From: Papilionanthe hookeriana x Papilionanthe teres
Lineage: Eukaryota; Streptophyta; Magnoliopsida; Asparagales; Orchidaceae
Direction of reading: 5' to 3'
Assembly: GCA_022702705.1 (NCBI GenBank)
Contig: CM040439.1
Coordinates: forward strand, 28,267,345-28,331,344
Length of the DNA: 64,000 bases
The notes under the pieces were generated by a model. That model had not been told where the DNA came from, searched no databases, and worked only from the letters and a program-made list of their open reading frames with translations. Each line of letters starts with the position of its first letter. Position 1 is the first letter of the stretch. The translations under genes were made by a program, and so were the position numbers. Positions 10,931-22,921 of the stretch are shown here, in pieces.

Positions 10931-12400
10931 GTTAACACCCGATTTTCCATCAAAGGATATCATTGCTAACATAATACACTATATATTATCGCGTTCATTT
11001 TTGCATCAAAATGGGGTCGAGCATCATATTAGAAACTTTGAGATAAGGAGAAAATGCTTATTTAGCATTGAACTTCACCAATAGCAGCTCTTCAAGGATT
11101 TTGAAGCAAGAGGTAGGAGCCGTTCACATAGTAGACAAATGGTGGAAGCAGAGCTCCTCCGCAAGGCAATTTTCTCATTGTGCTAGATCCGAGGAAGCAT
11201 ATATGGTCGTTGTGTTATGAGCTTTATAGGTGGCATTCGTGATAAAGTCAATGAAGCAACAAAATTCGGGGGCAAAGTTGAAGGAGCGATAGAATCGACT
11301 CGTTGTGGTTGGGGTTGGTGTGGCAAGATATAAAAATATATGAATTGGAAAAGTTTCTGGAAGTGTGAGATTGTAATGTAAGGTGTTGGCTATCAATGAA
11401 GAGGCACAATTCCGAAAACTCTTCGAGGAGATGGAATTAGTGACAATGAGTGCACGATTTTCGGCTTTGATCAAGAGTACTCAACGAGTGCACTGGAGAT
11501 GTTAAAAATGGGAAATGGTCCAGTGGGTTGATGGGCATGATTCAATCCAAAGTCCAAAAATTTCACCGTGGAAGATGGAAATCCGAATGTGGGAGATGAA
11601 AGGGTCGTCGAGGAAGTTTACTTCATAATGAAAGGTTTTTTCAAGGCAAGAGCAAGAGTAGCAAACATATAGAGAGAGATGAGAAAACAACATGGAGATT
11701 TTTTTTTTTTTTTTAAAGTTTTTCAGCATTACCACTTCTATTTTGTTAAAAGGAAGAGCTTAAAAGTTTCCTTATTTGAGAAGAGATTAAAAATCACGCT
11801 ACTTCGAGCCTTACACTTTTTGCTTGGAGGGGAGTTGGAAAAATCCATGAATTACGTCATTATCTTAGTTGTGTAACCTCTATAACCCAAGGGATATTTA
11901 TTTATAAGTGATGAGTCATTAGTGATATGACCAATGATGTAGGGTGATATTGGCAAGTCATGTTAGTGAGGCATGAAAAATGATATTTTCCGGATTGTGG
12001 TTACTATAATTTATCTTAGAGAGGGGCGGTGTGGTCAGAGTACCTATGGCGTCTATATGATGCCCAAGTACGGGTGTAATAATTTTCAATGTTTGTTGGC
12101 ATGTCATGACAAACATTTGAGAAAATAAACAGAATGTGTTTTTCCTTTGCTTTCATTCCAATAAGTAATAGTTTGTACAATCTATTTTAGGTAGCCTAAT
12201 AATACATAATAATGTGTACAATCAATTTTAGGTAACTTAATAATACATATTCCTAATCTAAATATTCAACTAAATGGAAAACTTTGTACAATTAAAATAA
12301 GGAATTTAATGCAACAATTTAAAGAAGAAAACTTTTAATTCTTTCTGATTTCAGTTATTCTTGAATGATTTCCTCCCTCAAATTTATGTTGACTGATCAA
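10931..12400. other. no recognised gene
   Basis: A 99-residue minus-strand frame (11,175-11,474) has no family I know and may be chance. The remainder is AT-rich with a poly-T run at 11,699-11,714. Possibly more of the surrounding retroelements in decayed form. Confidence 0.35.
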
Positions 12401-13568
12401 GAAATATCAATTTGTCAACAATGAACTGATGACTCTACCGAGAAATGGCCTTAGTAAATATATCAGTTGTTTGAAGATCAGAAGAGATATGAGGAAGAGA
12501 AATAACACCATTATCATAAGCTTCTCAAATAGAATGACAATCTACTTCAATGTGTTTCGTGTGCTCATGAAAAACGAGATTAACAGTAATCTTGGATAAC
12601 ACTAGTATTATCTGCATAGAAAGAAGTAGACTTAAGTTGAGGAAAACCATGCTCAACCAATAAAACCTGAAATCAAATGATCTCAGAACAATCAGATGAC
12701 ATAGCACGATATTCAAACTCAGCAGAGGACTTAGACACTCGATCTTGTTTCTTACTCTTCCCAGAAATTAAAGAGTTGCCGAGAAACATATACCGACCAA
12801 TAATAAATTGACGTGTATCAAAACAACTGACCTAATCAAATCTCACTATAAGGCTATTAAGCTAATAGGAGACTCCGCATAAAAGATAAAGTACTTGACA
12901 ATACATCGAACTGCAGCTAAATTAAGATGTGTAGGTCTCTGCATAAATTGACTTAACTTGTTGCACAATAAATAAAATATTAGGACGTGTGATGGTTACA
13001 TAATTGAGACTCCCAACAAGTTTTCGATACAAAGATGAATAAGATAGAAAGTCACCATCATTCGTTAATATTTAACATTCACTTCCAAAGGAGTATCAAC
13101 AGGACCACCATCTTGAAGCCCATCCAAAGCAGTGAGTTTCTTAGTATAGTTATGTTGGTAGAAATAAAAAATACCAGCATGAGAAGAGTGAACTTCAAGA
13201 CCTAAGAAATAAGTTAAAGACACTAAATCCTTCATATGAAAAGAATCCTGAAGATGATTCTGTAACTGAGACATTGATTGAGTATCAGATTCTGCGATGA
13301 AAATATCAACATAGATTAATAACATAATTCTCTTGTTAGTCTTGCAAAGAAATAATGATGAATCACACTGACTTTGAATAAAAGATAAGTTAAGAATAGT
13401 ATCGTGAAACTTTTCAAACCAGACCTGTGAAGCCTGTTTCAAGCTGTAAAGATACCGTTTGAGCTTGCAAACATCATGTGATGGTGTAGAAAACAAGCCT
13501 AAAGAAAAATTCATATTGATATCTTCCTTGAGGCCCCCATGAAAAAATGCATCCTTGAAATCCATTTG
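12400..13568 (-). pseudogene. Ty1/copia pol remnant (reverse transcriptase and RNase H)
   Basis: The frame at 13,565-13,065 is the copia reverse transcriptase: MDFKDAFFHGGLKEDINM, VCKLKRYLYSLKQASQVWFE and LLIYVDIF, followed by YFLGLEV. The catalytic YVDD is YVDI, so the second catalytic Asp is lost. Downstream (13,064-12,400) RNase H sequence continues across stops (SLYRKLVGSLNY, then a KHIEVDCH motif near 12,540). Gag, protease, integrase and LTRs are not visible. Dead fragment. Confidence 0.8.
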
Positions 13569-13598
13569 TCATAAGGACTAGCTTTTAGATGCAACAAT

Positions 13599-14693
13599 TA
13601 GGGGTGTAAATGAACCGAACACGAACGAATAGAGCTAGTGTTCGTGCTCGGTTCGTTTGAAATTTAATTTGTTTGAAATAGTACTCGTGTTCGAAATTGT
13701 TCGTGAAATTATTGTTCGTGTTCGGTTCGATTTGTTCGAAATTAGTTTGAATTGTTCGAAATGGGTGAATTGGTTCAAATTGTTTGAATTGTGTTCGAAT
13801 TTGTTTGTGAAGTTACGATTTGTTCGGTTCGATTTGTTCAAAATTAGTTCAAAATGTTTGAATCGCAATTGAATTGTTCGGAAGAAAATTAATTTTTTGG
13901 CTTCTCATAAAACATTAGGATTCTCATAAAAAAGCTAATTGTGCCTAACTACTAAAGTGAGCCACTAAGAAATAAAACCAATAATTGTACCAAATCAAAG
14001 CTATCAGGCAGCATAACTCCAACAGCCAAACCATTGGAAACACCTGCCCTATTCTGGCTCAAACTCCACAAAGAAAAAAGTAAGTGTACCTAAGCCCGTT
14101 GCAGGCTTTGCAGCAGCCATGGAAATCATAAGCCAAGCAACTCTAAAAATTGAAACTTTGTTAATACCAACTTTCCTCTACTTCTGCATCTAAATGAATA
14201 CAAGGCAAATGTTCTCTGATTCATCACTAATACTTTAAGAATACTTCAACAGTGCTATCATAATTCTTAAACACGAACAAAGAAATCGCTTTCGACAATC
14301 CTAATAATGCAGTCATAGGATGTTAAGATTTGAGGCAAAGATTTAAATTTTATTGTTTATATTAACACATCATTTAAATATAATTAAATATTTTTTATTC
14401 TATTTTTTAAATCAATAATTTTAACTTGTCATAAATTTTTGTAACCTTGTAGTCAATTAAACTTTTTAAAAATGCTACTTATCAATATATATAAAATTAA
14501 TGGGTAGTATTTCGAGCCAAAACAATCCAAACACGAACGAACAATTATTTATTCGTGTTCAGCTTGTTTATATACCGAGCACAACAAAACTATTCGTGTT
14601 TGGCTCGTTAACTTAGCGAACAAATCGAACACTAGCTTCTTAATAAGCCGAACAGGAGCTGTTCACGAATAACGAGCCGTTTTAGCAGCCCTA
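13599..14693. mobile_element. hAT-like non-autonomous element
   Basis: It starts TAGGGGTGTAAATGAACCGA and ends GAGCCGTTTTAGCAGCCCTA, so the ends are inverted repeats (TAGGGxTGTxAA). Internally it has many inverted copies of TTCGTGTTCGGCTCG-like sequence and a short TA run at its centre. No transposase is encoded. I see no clear 8-bp target duplication here, but a related element at 25,403-25,747 has one. Its right flank (14,694-15,130) is also shared with the region 27,060-27,411 in inverse orientation. Confidence 0.65.
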
Positions 14694-15130
14694 CTAAAAA
14701 CTATAAAGCGTTTTTTGATTAAATTTTAATAAGAATATCTCGGTGTATTTCTTTTTACGTACTTTCATATGGTCTAATTTCTAAATGGGTATTATTTGGA
14801 CATTATTTTGCCACGTGCTTACTAATTGTCTCGACTCATGTCACGGATTTTAGTAATATTATATGTTATAATGAGAAGAATATTAATACAAAAATATATT
14901 TTAAGGTGAAAAAAAAATGTTTTAATCAATTTTGTGATTGATATTAAGACAAATATTATTTCAAAAAAGGGTAACATTTAATCATGATAATTGAAATATT
15001 TTTTAAGAAGAAAAAAAAACCATATAAAGAAATAAGGCCCAAGAGATTAATAAAGCTCGTGTAAGGCTTGAGGAGGAGTTGTTGTAGCTTATTAAAAAAT
15101 AGGTGAGAAGTTCATTGAAAAATAAATTGA
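14694..15130. repeat. dispersed repeat flanking the hAT-like element
   Basis: The sequence from CTAAAAACTATAAAG to the region around AAGGCTTGAGGAGGAGTTG recurs inverted at 27,060-27,411, and its first ~90 bases recur at 63,839-63,935. The 27,3xx copy lacks a ~35-bp stretch after GGTCTAATTTCTA. Unclassified; it may be a larger element into which the hAT-like element inserted. Confidence 0.6.
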
Positions 15131-15327
15131 TGTTCAGAAAGCTGCGACGGCTATTACAATTATCTTTTCTTTTGTGCGTCCTAATTTGCTTCACCCCGTT
15201 CCGCAGTTGCCACCATTATGTATGATCTTTATTTCATTTTCTGACATTAATTGTGACGGTTTTTATGGCACTCGTCGCGAAATTCTGAATCTTCTTTGGC
15301 GTGGAATCCCAACTGTAGGCCCACATA

Positions 15328-15480
15328 CCCTCCTTCAGAGTTATTTTCTACAACAGACTCTTCTACGGAGCATTCTCTGCAGCATACCCTCCTTCAGAGT
15401 TTTTCCTGCAACAGGCTCTCATCTGGAATCTTTTTTCTTCAACAGACCCTCCTTCAGAGTTTTTTTCTTTTTTTGCAGGC
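15328..15480 (+). repeat. 60-bp tandem repeat, three units
   Basis: CCCTCCTTCAGAGTT occurs at 15,328, 15,387 and 15,447, that is at 59- and 60-base spacing, with related sequence (CAACAGRCTC) between. Imperfect units. The frames through it are short and unlike any family. Confidence 0.7.
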
Positions 15481-15660
15481 CATACCTTGCATCTTTTTCT
15501 GTTGACTATCCACTTTCTTGCTACATTACTTTGTGAGTCTTCTGCCTATCTATAGACACCGCAGAAACTACATTCAAAGACAATCGCGATTAACTAGAAA
15601 TCAGCTTTTCTTGTAGATTGTTTACTTACCTACAACATTACCTTTAAGAGTCTTCCGCAC

Positions 15661-15985
15661 ATGGGTATAAACGAGCCGAACAAGAGCGAGCCCTGACTCA
15701 ACTCATGTTCAGCTCGTAAAAAAATATCACTGTTGGTGTTCGGCTTATTTATATTTCAAACATAAAAAAAAAGATTTTTGTGCTCCCGTTTGCTTAATGA
15801 GCCGAACACGAGCTGTTCACAAATAAATAGTCATTTTGACAGCCTTCACAGCTCTAGGATGTTAAAGGTTGGAGCGAGATTTAAATTTAATTTATTGTTA
15901 TTATAATTTCTTAATTAATAATTTTAATTGAGTATTAATCTTTGTTGCCATGTAGTCAATCAAATTATTTAAAAATGCTACTCAT

Positions 15986-16027
<42 letters not shown>

Positions 16028-16189
16028 AATTATTTTGAACCAAAATAAGCTGAGCACAGACGAACAAATCTTCGTTCGTGTTCAGATCGTTTATATATCA
16101 AGCGCAAAAAAATTGTCTTCGGCTCACAAGCTTCTCAACGAGACGTACACAAACTATTCACGAACAATGAGTCGTTTTAATATCCCTAC
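15661..16189. mobile_element. hAT-like element with TA microsatellite at its centre
   Basis: The ends are GGGTATAAACGAGCCGAAC and GAGTCGTTTTAATATCCCTA, inverted as in the other copies. The middle contains ACTCATCAATA followed by a TA run at about 15,990-16,023. Same family and nearly the same length (529 bp) as 27,412-27,941. Confidence 0.65.
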
Positions 16190-16369
16190 TTTTTCTTATG
16201 TACAGACAATGATTTACTTTTTAGATCTCAAATCATACTTTCATTTAGATGCTGCTCTTTTTAAAAAATTTTAGAAGTTATTTTTTTAACTAGAACTGTT
16301 ATTGTGTGATAGCTATAATAATGCCGTTGTTTGACATTTTTAAAAAATAAATATTTGTAATGCCCACAA

Positions 16370-16560
16370 TAACCTTTAAAAGAGTTGATTTCTCTTGAGA
16401 ACTTTACAATCATCTTTATAAAATACTATAGCTGTCAGATCATTAACTTCACTCAAGAAGTTAGTGAATATTTAAAGGTCACAAGCTGGATTTGAACTTA
16501 AGACGGCCACCCCCGGAACCGAGGAGTGTATCACTTGAGCTAGTGTTCTTGATTAAATAT
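16370..16560 (-). mobile_element. candidate tRNA-derived SINE
   Basis: On the minus strand an A-box-like TAGCTCAAGTGA (near 16,540) is followed about 40 bases later by a B-box-like AGTTCAAATCC (near 16,495). This is the internal promoter layout of a tRNA-derived SINE. No tRNA cloverleaf with a good acceptor stem is seen, so it is not a tRNA gene. The 3' end and target duplication are not resolved. Confidence 0.45.
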
Positions 16561-17798
16561 TTTTGGATGTTAAAATCATATGAGGAATATTTTTGGAGAT
16601 CTCATTTAATTGATTGAGTTGAAAATAATTTATTTAATCGTGCTGTTTTTTGTAATATCTTTCCACTCATTTAAGCTCGACGCAATCTTGTCAGAAAGAA
16701 TGTTACTCTTTGCTTTGAAATTCTTGAAACTTTTACTCACTTGAACTCGTTTAACTGTCTAAAATAATTTGCTAAGTGTCTCAATGAATAGTTTTTCTAA
16801 CAAAAATTTATTTGATTCCTTCACTGTCATGTTACTATCTATATAGCAATTGATTCTTCAGTTATTTCATTCCAATCTATATTTTGAAACTTACAAATTT
16901 ATCTATCAAAATGAATTGTTTTTACGAAATCTATTATTTAAGTCTGAGAAGCTAAATAATTAGCGTGAATATTAGTAGTAGAGTAATTTATAAATAGCTG
17001 AAATTCTCTGATTGACCTTGCTTTTGAGTAGCAAAGGCGGTGCACAAAATGCTAAATCTATTTGGATGAAAGTTTAGAACAGCTTTTGTTCGAATTTGTT
17101 TTAGAAAATTACTTTTGGATAAGTGGAATACAAGAAATGTCGGTAAAAACAGGGTTTTAAAAACTCTGCAGGCACCGCCTAAAAAAAAACATAAGCCACG
17201 TCAGAGTAAAGCAGCTCGGATCTGATTAAGACTGCTTTTTTACTGCTTTGTTTTACAAACTACTACCGCATATGGCACTAATTCTAAAAAATTTTTGTGG
17301 CGAGAAACTGATTGTTTCGACCAGATTTGCTATAATATGGCAGCTTTAACTACCTTTTGATCATATGAAAGAAAAACGCATTTTTGATACTTGCATTAGC
17401 TTTTAAAAGGTTGATTTTTTTAGAAAAACTTTACAAGTACCCTTACAGAAACCTGTAACTGTTTCAAATTGGCTCTTAATACACTGAGAAAAAAATGTTG
17501 TTTGTGATATATATAAGATGCTACTTCTCGCTGCTTTTAGGCTGATTTGGCAGTGAGATTTCAAGTCCTTTGGGAGTGTAGCTTTATTCTTTCACATTAT
17601 GCTCTTCTTCTAAAAGTTCATTTCTAAGCTTTCAGAATGAAATTTGTTGTGCTAACAATTTATCTGCGCACAGGCTTCTATTTATTACAATTAAAATCCC
17701 TGTGCAATTTCAGTATTTATAATAATTTAACAAAATTACACACTTTTAGTTCAAGCTACCAGAAGTTCTTAAATGATGAATAATCTGTATTATCGCAG
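16561..17798. other. intergenic or former intron DNA
   Basis: AT-rich with no exon I can support. It lies upstream of the TIM21-like pseudo-exon and may be a decayed intron of it. Confidence 0.3.
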
Positions 17799-18073
17799 GG
17801 TCTTTATATTCGTTCAAGGTTCATTATAAATGTTAATAAGGTTTATGGAATAGCTATGAGGAAGTTGTTGAATACATCTGCCCCTATTCTTGAACTCATG
17901 GGCGCCCCACTAGCTTGAGCGAATGTTAGGGCTTATATTATGTCCGGAGGGCTACCAAAGATAAAGAGTTTCAAGTTGAGGTTAGGTGGAAAGCGATGTT
18001 TCCTTATTTTTTCTATTCGTGGATCTGAAAGGAGGGGCATTGTTAGTGTGGAGGTGAAGAAGAAAAAGGCCAG
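17799..18073 (+). pseudogene. TIM21-like mitochondrial import protein, exon with in-frame stop
   Basis: A good acceptor (TATCGCAG) precedes 17,799 and a donor (GCCAG/GTTAGT) follows 18,073. The frame encodes YIRSRF, NVNKVYGIAMRKL, LMGAPL, a TGA stop (17,916-17,918), then RAYIMSGGLPKIKSFKLRLG, KRCFLIFSIRGSERRG and VSVEVKKKKA. I recognise the last part as close to plant TIM21-related inner-membrane import proteins, in which it forms part of the intermembrane-space fold. No other exons of the gene are visible nearby. The stop makes it a pseudo-exon unless it is a sequencing error. The family call is from memory. Confidence 0.5.
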
Positions 18074-18185
18074 GTTAGTTCATCATTTTATCTTGATTTC
18101 CTAGGGCTCAATCTACCAAATATAATTAACTACCACCGATATGCAGTTGTCCTTTATAATATTATCCATGAATATGTTTTTTGGG

Positions 18186-18390
18186 AAATTTACATACCTA
18201 GCACACAATTCTCATGTATTTACATCTCTCACACTTAAACTTTCATGTTTACACAGATAGCACTTTGGTGCTTTAAACCTATACATGAAAATTATGTATT
18301 TTCACTTTTAAAAGGTGATAATAATGCTATGTTTTATGTGATTAAAGATTTGAGTGCTATTATGTGTAAATATGAAAGTTTAGGTGTGAA
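18186..18390. mobile_element. palindromic foldback element, copy 3 (right end truncated)
   Basis: It begins GGGAAATTTACATACCTAGC with CACAATTCTCATGTATTTAC. The central inverted part (GTTTTATGTGATTAAAGATT) is present; the right terminal repeat is cut off at about 18,390. It lies 113 bases after the TIM21-like exon. Confidence 0.6.
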
Positions 18391-18829
18391 AATTCCATTA
18401 TTATTTTTTTGGTAAAGCTTTCATTTTTAAGTATTCTTATATTGTTTTCTGCTGCCTAAAGATGATGAAATTTTATTTTTTTAGAAGCTGTAGTTTGTTA
18501 GTTAGTCTGGCATCTTTTGTGCGGCTCCGTTTGTGTTATTTATCGTCTTGGTTATTCAAGGAACTTTTCTTTTGCATCAAGTTACTCCAAATTTACTATA
18601 TTTCTTTGGGATGACTATCTTGATGATGGAAGATGTCATAGAATGTGGGTTACTGATACAATTAAAAAATGCTATTAATGAATTCAAGTTGTCCAAAACT
18701 AGACTTTGTATTATCTAATGACTAATCAAATAAGAATTTAATCTCTTATGATGAAAATTTGAAAATACGAGAAAATTGCATCTAAAGATAATACGAGAAA
18801 ATTGCATCTAAAGACTTTGTATTATCTAA

Positions 18830-18874
<45 letters not shown>

Positions 18875-19463
18875 ACGGGAGAAACAAAGATACTTCCATC
18901 ACCTTCTATGCACCTTGCTTCTAAATACAGGCTCTTTACTGTGTACGGGCTCTAATTAGAATAAGCCCCCAAACAAAATGTGTATGTCAGTGGGCCCTAC
19001 TTTAAAAATTATAAATTATAAATTTATTAAATTAAACACTGCTTAGGCGGCTTAATCTAATTGAAGCCAGTACGCAGCTCTGCGCAGGGGCTCTGCATGT
19101 AAAATTTTCTGCTTTACTAGGTTGGACGAACTCACCAACAATGTGGGCTACGCCCTAGAATGATTCAACAAGAAATTTTCTCGCATAAATTTTTTATTTA
19201 TTTGTTAATCAGTCAATAATATTAAAATGTTTGAAATCTTTTAAATTTATTTAAGTTATTACTTCTTTTTTTTTATCTACAAATTTATATTTTAGTTGAG
19301 TTTAAGAAAAATTTATATGTTTGTGTGAGCTATGTAAAGCATTAGATTTGTGTTTTATGCATGTAAATGCCCTTGCAGTTTTATAACTTAGTTTTCAAGA
19401 AATTAATATAGCCCATCTATTCCCATTAACTAGCTATCATTCTAAAATTTCGCTCTTTTCAGG
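18391..19463. other. non-coding, with a CT microsatellite
   Basis: (CT)n occupies about 18,833-18,871. Just before it the segments ACTTTGTATTATCTAATGAC and ATACGAGAAAATTGCATCTA are each present twice (18,700-18,832), a small local duplication. No exon recognised except the acceptor leading to the next feature. Confidence 0.5.
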
Positions 19464-19864
19464 ACATTCGTCGAGGCATGAGCGGCCTGCGTGGTGCCTC
19501 CCTCTTCCCTCACAGCATTCGGTCCACCTCCACCAATGCCACCGCCACCGCCACCGCCAACCTAAGAAATAAGCCGGCTTCAACCGAGCCTCCGCTCGCC
19601 ACACACAAGAACAAAATCACAAAGCGTACCGATCACAACAATGAATCCATGCCCAAAAACTTTGATTCCTCCGAGGGCGGAGAGTCGAAAAGAATTGATA
19701 TGAAAGTCTATGGAGGCTCAATCCTCCCTAAAGAAGATCAAAGGACTTTGAATTGGCTTCAAAACTTTGATGAGAAGGCTAATGAGACCCATTTGTTTGA
19801 TCATAGATTTGATCCAAACTTTCATCCCTATGTGACTTTCCCCCACCAGCTTGTAAATTTGTAG
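19464..19864 (+). CDS. unrecognised small protein, probable last exon
   Basis: An acceptor (CTTTTCAG) at 19,456-19,463 opens a frame that runs without stops through the ATG at 19,478 to TAG at 19,862-19,864; from that ATG it is 128 residues. The sequence has a low-complexity Thr/Ala run (residues ~18-28) and a well-formed C-terminal part (VYGGSILPKEDQRTLNWLQ, FDEKANETHLFDHRF). I do not recognise the family. Two shorter, frameshifted copies lie in the arms of the inverted repeat (36,956-37,320 and 53,980-54,337), and this copy is the only one with an uninterrupted C-terminus. Upstream exons, if any, are not identified. Confidence 0.5.
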
Positions 19865-20029
19865 CCACATTATTAGTTCCACTTATGTAATAAGATGGAG
19901 GATGTTCCCATTTTAAATTTTAGTGGATTGATTATTTTCGCTTGAATCGAGTTGGGATCAAGGTTAATGAGTTGTGTGTTTAGATTTGATCGAGATTGGA
20001 TCGAGCCAAATCTTGATTTGTGTATTATA

Positions 20030-20110
20030 AATTTAAAAAATTAAAATTTGTGTGTTGGAAATGTAAACACATAAGAATTGGGTGTTGTGTATGCTGTAAA
20101 TGTCCCATAA
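20030..20110. mobile_element. partial foldback element (right half)
   Basis: GGAAATGTAAACACATAAGAATTGGGTGTTGTG followed in the sequence by CTGTAAATGTCCC is the right terminal part of the family. The same partial copy follows the related gene piece at 37,500-37,560. Another right end is at 19,310-19,375. Confidence 0.5.
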
Positions 20111-20436
20111 TAAAAATTTAGTTATTCTCTACATATATGTGATGAGTTCGGATCAAGGTTAATGAGTTGTGTTATGATTTTACCTTCTTATATTAAATGA
20201 TTACATATTTTGTCTCTATTAACAATTTTAAATTTATTATAATTGTTGTCTTAATCGCAAATACTCTAATCTTAAATTAGAAGCTGCTGATTCTCTTAAA
20301 TATACGCTCGAGCTTGGACTCGATTAAAGCAATCCGGTTCAAGCTCGAGCCAGCAATAACACATCTATTTCACAAAGTAATTCATTATTCAAACTGATGG
20401 AATCGTCACATGAATACAGCACCTCTGATCTTCAAT

Positions 20437-20571
20437 GGATATAACACGCCACCCCCAACATTCTTCTTCCTCCGAGATGGACATATCATTGACAAACTCG
20501 TGAGTGCCAACAAACCCGAATTGCAGAACAAAATACTCACTTTTGCAGAATCAGCCCACTGCTCGAAGTAA
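20437..20571 (+). pseudogene. thioredoxin-like last-exon fragment (copy B)
   Basis: Counterpart of 4,984-5,118. The frame reads PTFFFLRDGHIIDKL, SANKPEL and TFAESAH to TAA 20,569-20,571. A small indel upstream of the motif removes the in-frame ATG seen in copy A, and VGAN is changed to VSAN. No active-site exon is visible. Confidence 0.6.
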
Positions 20572-20584
20572 TATTTTTTGTGTA

Positions 20585-20763
20585 AGGGCATTTAACATAC
20601 ATACCACTCAATTCTTATGTATTTACATATCTAACCCCTCAACTTTATTTTTTATAATTTATACGACACAAATCTTTCATATGACATCAAAATTATAAAT
20701 ATATATTGAGGTTTTGGTGTTACGTACGTAAATGCGTAAGAATTAATTGGTATGTATGTAAAT
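20585..20763. mobile_element. palindromic foldback element in copy B
   Basis: Same insertion as 5,131-5,308: GGCATTTAACATACATACCA at the left, TTGGTATGTATGTAAATC at the right. Confidence 0.7.
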
Positions 20764-21424
20764 CTTCCTTTCTTTTATTCCTTTGATTTTTTTGAAGCCA
20801 TGGAAGAACTCTACCAATTCTCTGAGTGTTATACATTAACAGTTTGGTTTGATTTTACAGGGCACCCAAAACATTGTTATTTATAAATCAAGCATCCTCT
20901 TTCATCCATTTTTCAAATTCTCGCAGTCTCATTCAAATATCAATGGTCACGATAAAACCCCAACTTATATTTTCATTTTTGTCAGATTCTCAATGGTCCG
21001 ATAGTGAAACACATGTAAATGCATCAGTTTAATAGTTCAAAAAAATAAAATAGGTGCTTTTGATTTGTAAATAGCAATGTTTACTGTGCTCAGTATGTAA
21101 TTATCCCATAAAAATATTGGCCAATCATAAAATAAAACAAGCTCCGAACTCTAACAATCTCCATGGACACCAATATCAGTAGTGACATATTAAAACTAAA
21201 GTTTGTTCAGCGCATTCTCAAACTAACTATTCAGAGATGAATATAAGAACCTTAGAGTGCAGCCAGGCAGGCCTCAGTGTCCCTTAGGCTTCAAAATCTG
21301 AGAGGAAATCACTGCTGGTGCTGAACGCGGAGAGGGAAGAGCTTAATGCGGGGGAAGAACCGATGCGAGTGCTCGCTTGCAATACTCTGGCCGCCCATAC
21401 TCATCCTTGATCTCGGCGTCGTTA

Positions 21425-22921
21425 TCATCGTCCTCTTCCTCGACTCCATGGACGGATCATCCGCATCCTTCTTCCCCCCATCCACCTCCAACCCTCCATC
21501 CCCCATAAAAACCCCACCCACCTCCCGCCCACCTCCGCGCTCTCCTGCAGCTGCAGAGCAAACTCCAGATTCCACAACACACCCCCCATCATCGGACGAT
21601 CGATTCCATGTTCGGAAACGCACTTCTTCGCCGTCTCCACGAACTTCTTGAAGCACCGCGGGGCTATCTTCCCCTTTAGATAAGGATCAACGATCTGATC
21701 CAGCATCCCCTTCTTCTGGCAATGCAGAGCCCATTTCGCTAGGTTGACTTGCTCCATCGGGAGAGATTCATCCAGCGCCGGGCGTGCGCAGATGACCTCG
21801 AACAGCACGACGCCGAAGGAGTAGATGTCGGATTTCTCCGTCAGTTGTAGCCGCCAGAAGTATTCGGGGTCGAGGTAGCCGCAGGGCCCCTTCACCTCCA
21901 TGCTGACTTGAGTAAAGTCGATGTTGGTCGGACCGGTTTTGGATAGCCCGAAATCGAAGAGCTTGGCCACCCATTTCTCATCCAGAAGAATATTGGTCGT
22001 CTTCACGTCGCGGTGAATGATGGCAGGCATCGCTCCGGTGTGAAGGTAGTGCAGTCCTCTCGCGACGTCGATGCAGATCTTGAGCCGCTGCTTCCACGGC
22101 AACGTGGCTTCTGAGTTTTGTAGAGATGCTCATGGAGAGTTCCGTGAGCCATGTAGTCGTATACGAGGATCATCTCTCTGTTCTCATCGCAGTATCCGAT
22201 CGGGAAGACGAGGTTGCCGTGGTTGAGCTTGGAGAGCATCTCGATCTCTGTTTGGAATTCATGAACACCTTGGCCCCGCATTTGCTTTCCTCGCTTGATC
22301 GCAACCTTCGTGCCGTCAACAAACTCGCCGCGATATACCTTTCTGAATCTGCCAACTCCGAGCAGACGGGTTTCATCGAACTTATTGGTGGCAGATTCGA
22401 TCTCGGCGAAAGAGAAATGGCGGTAGAGGTTTGACAGTAACGAAGAGGCGTGGCTACCCTTCTCGTTCGTTGAACTTATTGGTGGCATATTCAATTTCGG
22501 TGAAGGAGAAATGACAGCATTATTCGAGATTTCAAACAGTGAAAGAGGGAGCGAACCAGAAGACCCATGCTCGCTCTGCTGGCTCGCTCCAATCTGCAGG
22601 CTCGTTTCATTCCGCTCCAAAGATTCGCTCTGCAAGCATTTCGATCACTACGTGTCAAGCATCTTTCCCCTCTTCTTCCTATAAAGAACAAGCAACGGGA
22701 TTAGTAAGGGCGATAATGGTGGCGCCGCAAGCTACCCCACTGACGATCTTTCTGGGTTCATAATCTGTCTGTGGTGGGAAGTCAGGGTTTGGACCGGCGA
22801 GATTGTTATCGTTGTTCTGCAACTTAAAAACCTCCATTCCATTCAATATCGCACTGAAGGTGGAGTTATCTCCGGCGGCGATCGCGGCGAAGAACAGAAC
22901 GAGGAAGGGTAGCAACTTCAT
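21425..22921 (-). pseudogene. CrRLK1L (FERONIA-type) receptor kinase, damaged copy B
   Basis: From ATG 22,921 a signal peptide (MKLLPFLVLFFAAIAAGDN) joins directly to the end of the second malectin domain (ILNGMEVFKLQ, NNLAGPNPDFPP) and a membrane segment (IVSGVACGATIIAL). The main ectodomain is deleted. The kinase follows in another frame from 22,635 (YRHFSFAEIESATNKFD, LLGVGRFRKVYRG, KVAIKRG). A single-base deletion near 22,102 (CAACGTGG against CAACGGTGG in copy A) shifts the frame after HLYKTQKP. The rest reads on from 22,102 with IIHRDVKTTNILLDEKW, FDFGLSKTG and GYLDPEYF to the stop at 21,425. Unlike copy A, DFG is intact; the altered glycine loop (GRFRK) is shared with copy A, so that change predates the duplication. 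Three frame breaks indicate a pseudogene. Confidence 0.85.

Noticed and set aside
11175..11474. 99-codon minus-strand frame as a gene
   Set aside because: It has no recognised motif or splice or start context and lies among decayed retroelements.
16494..16550. Possible tRNA gene
   Set aside because: A- and B-box-like motifs are present, but the acceptor and anticodon stems do not pair. A SINE is more likely.
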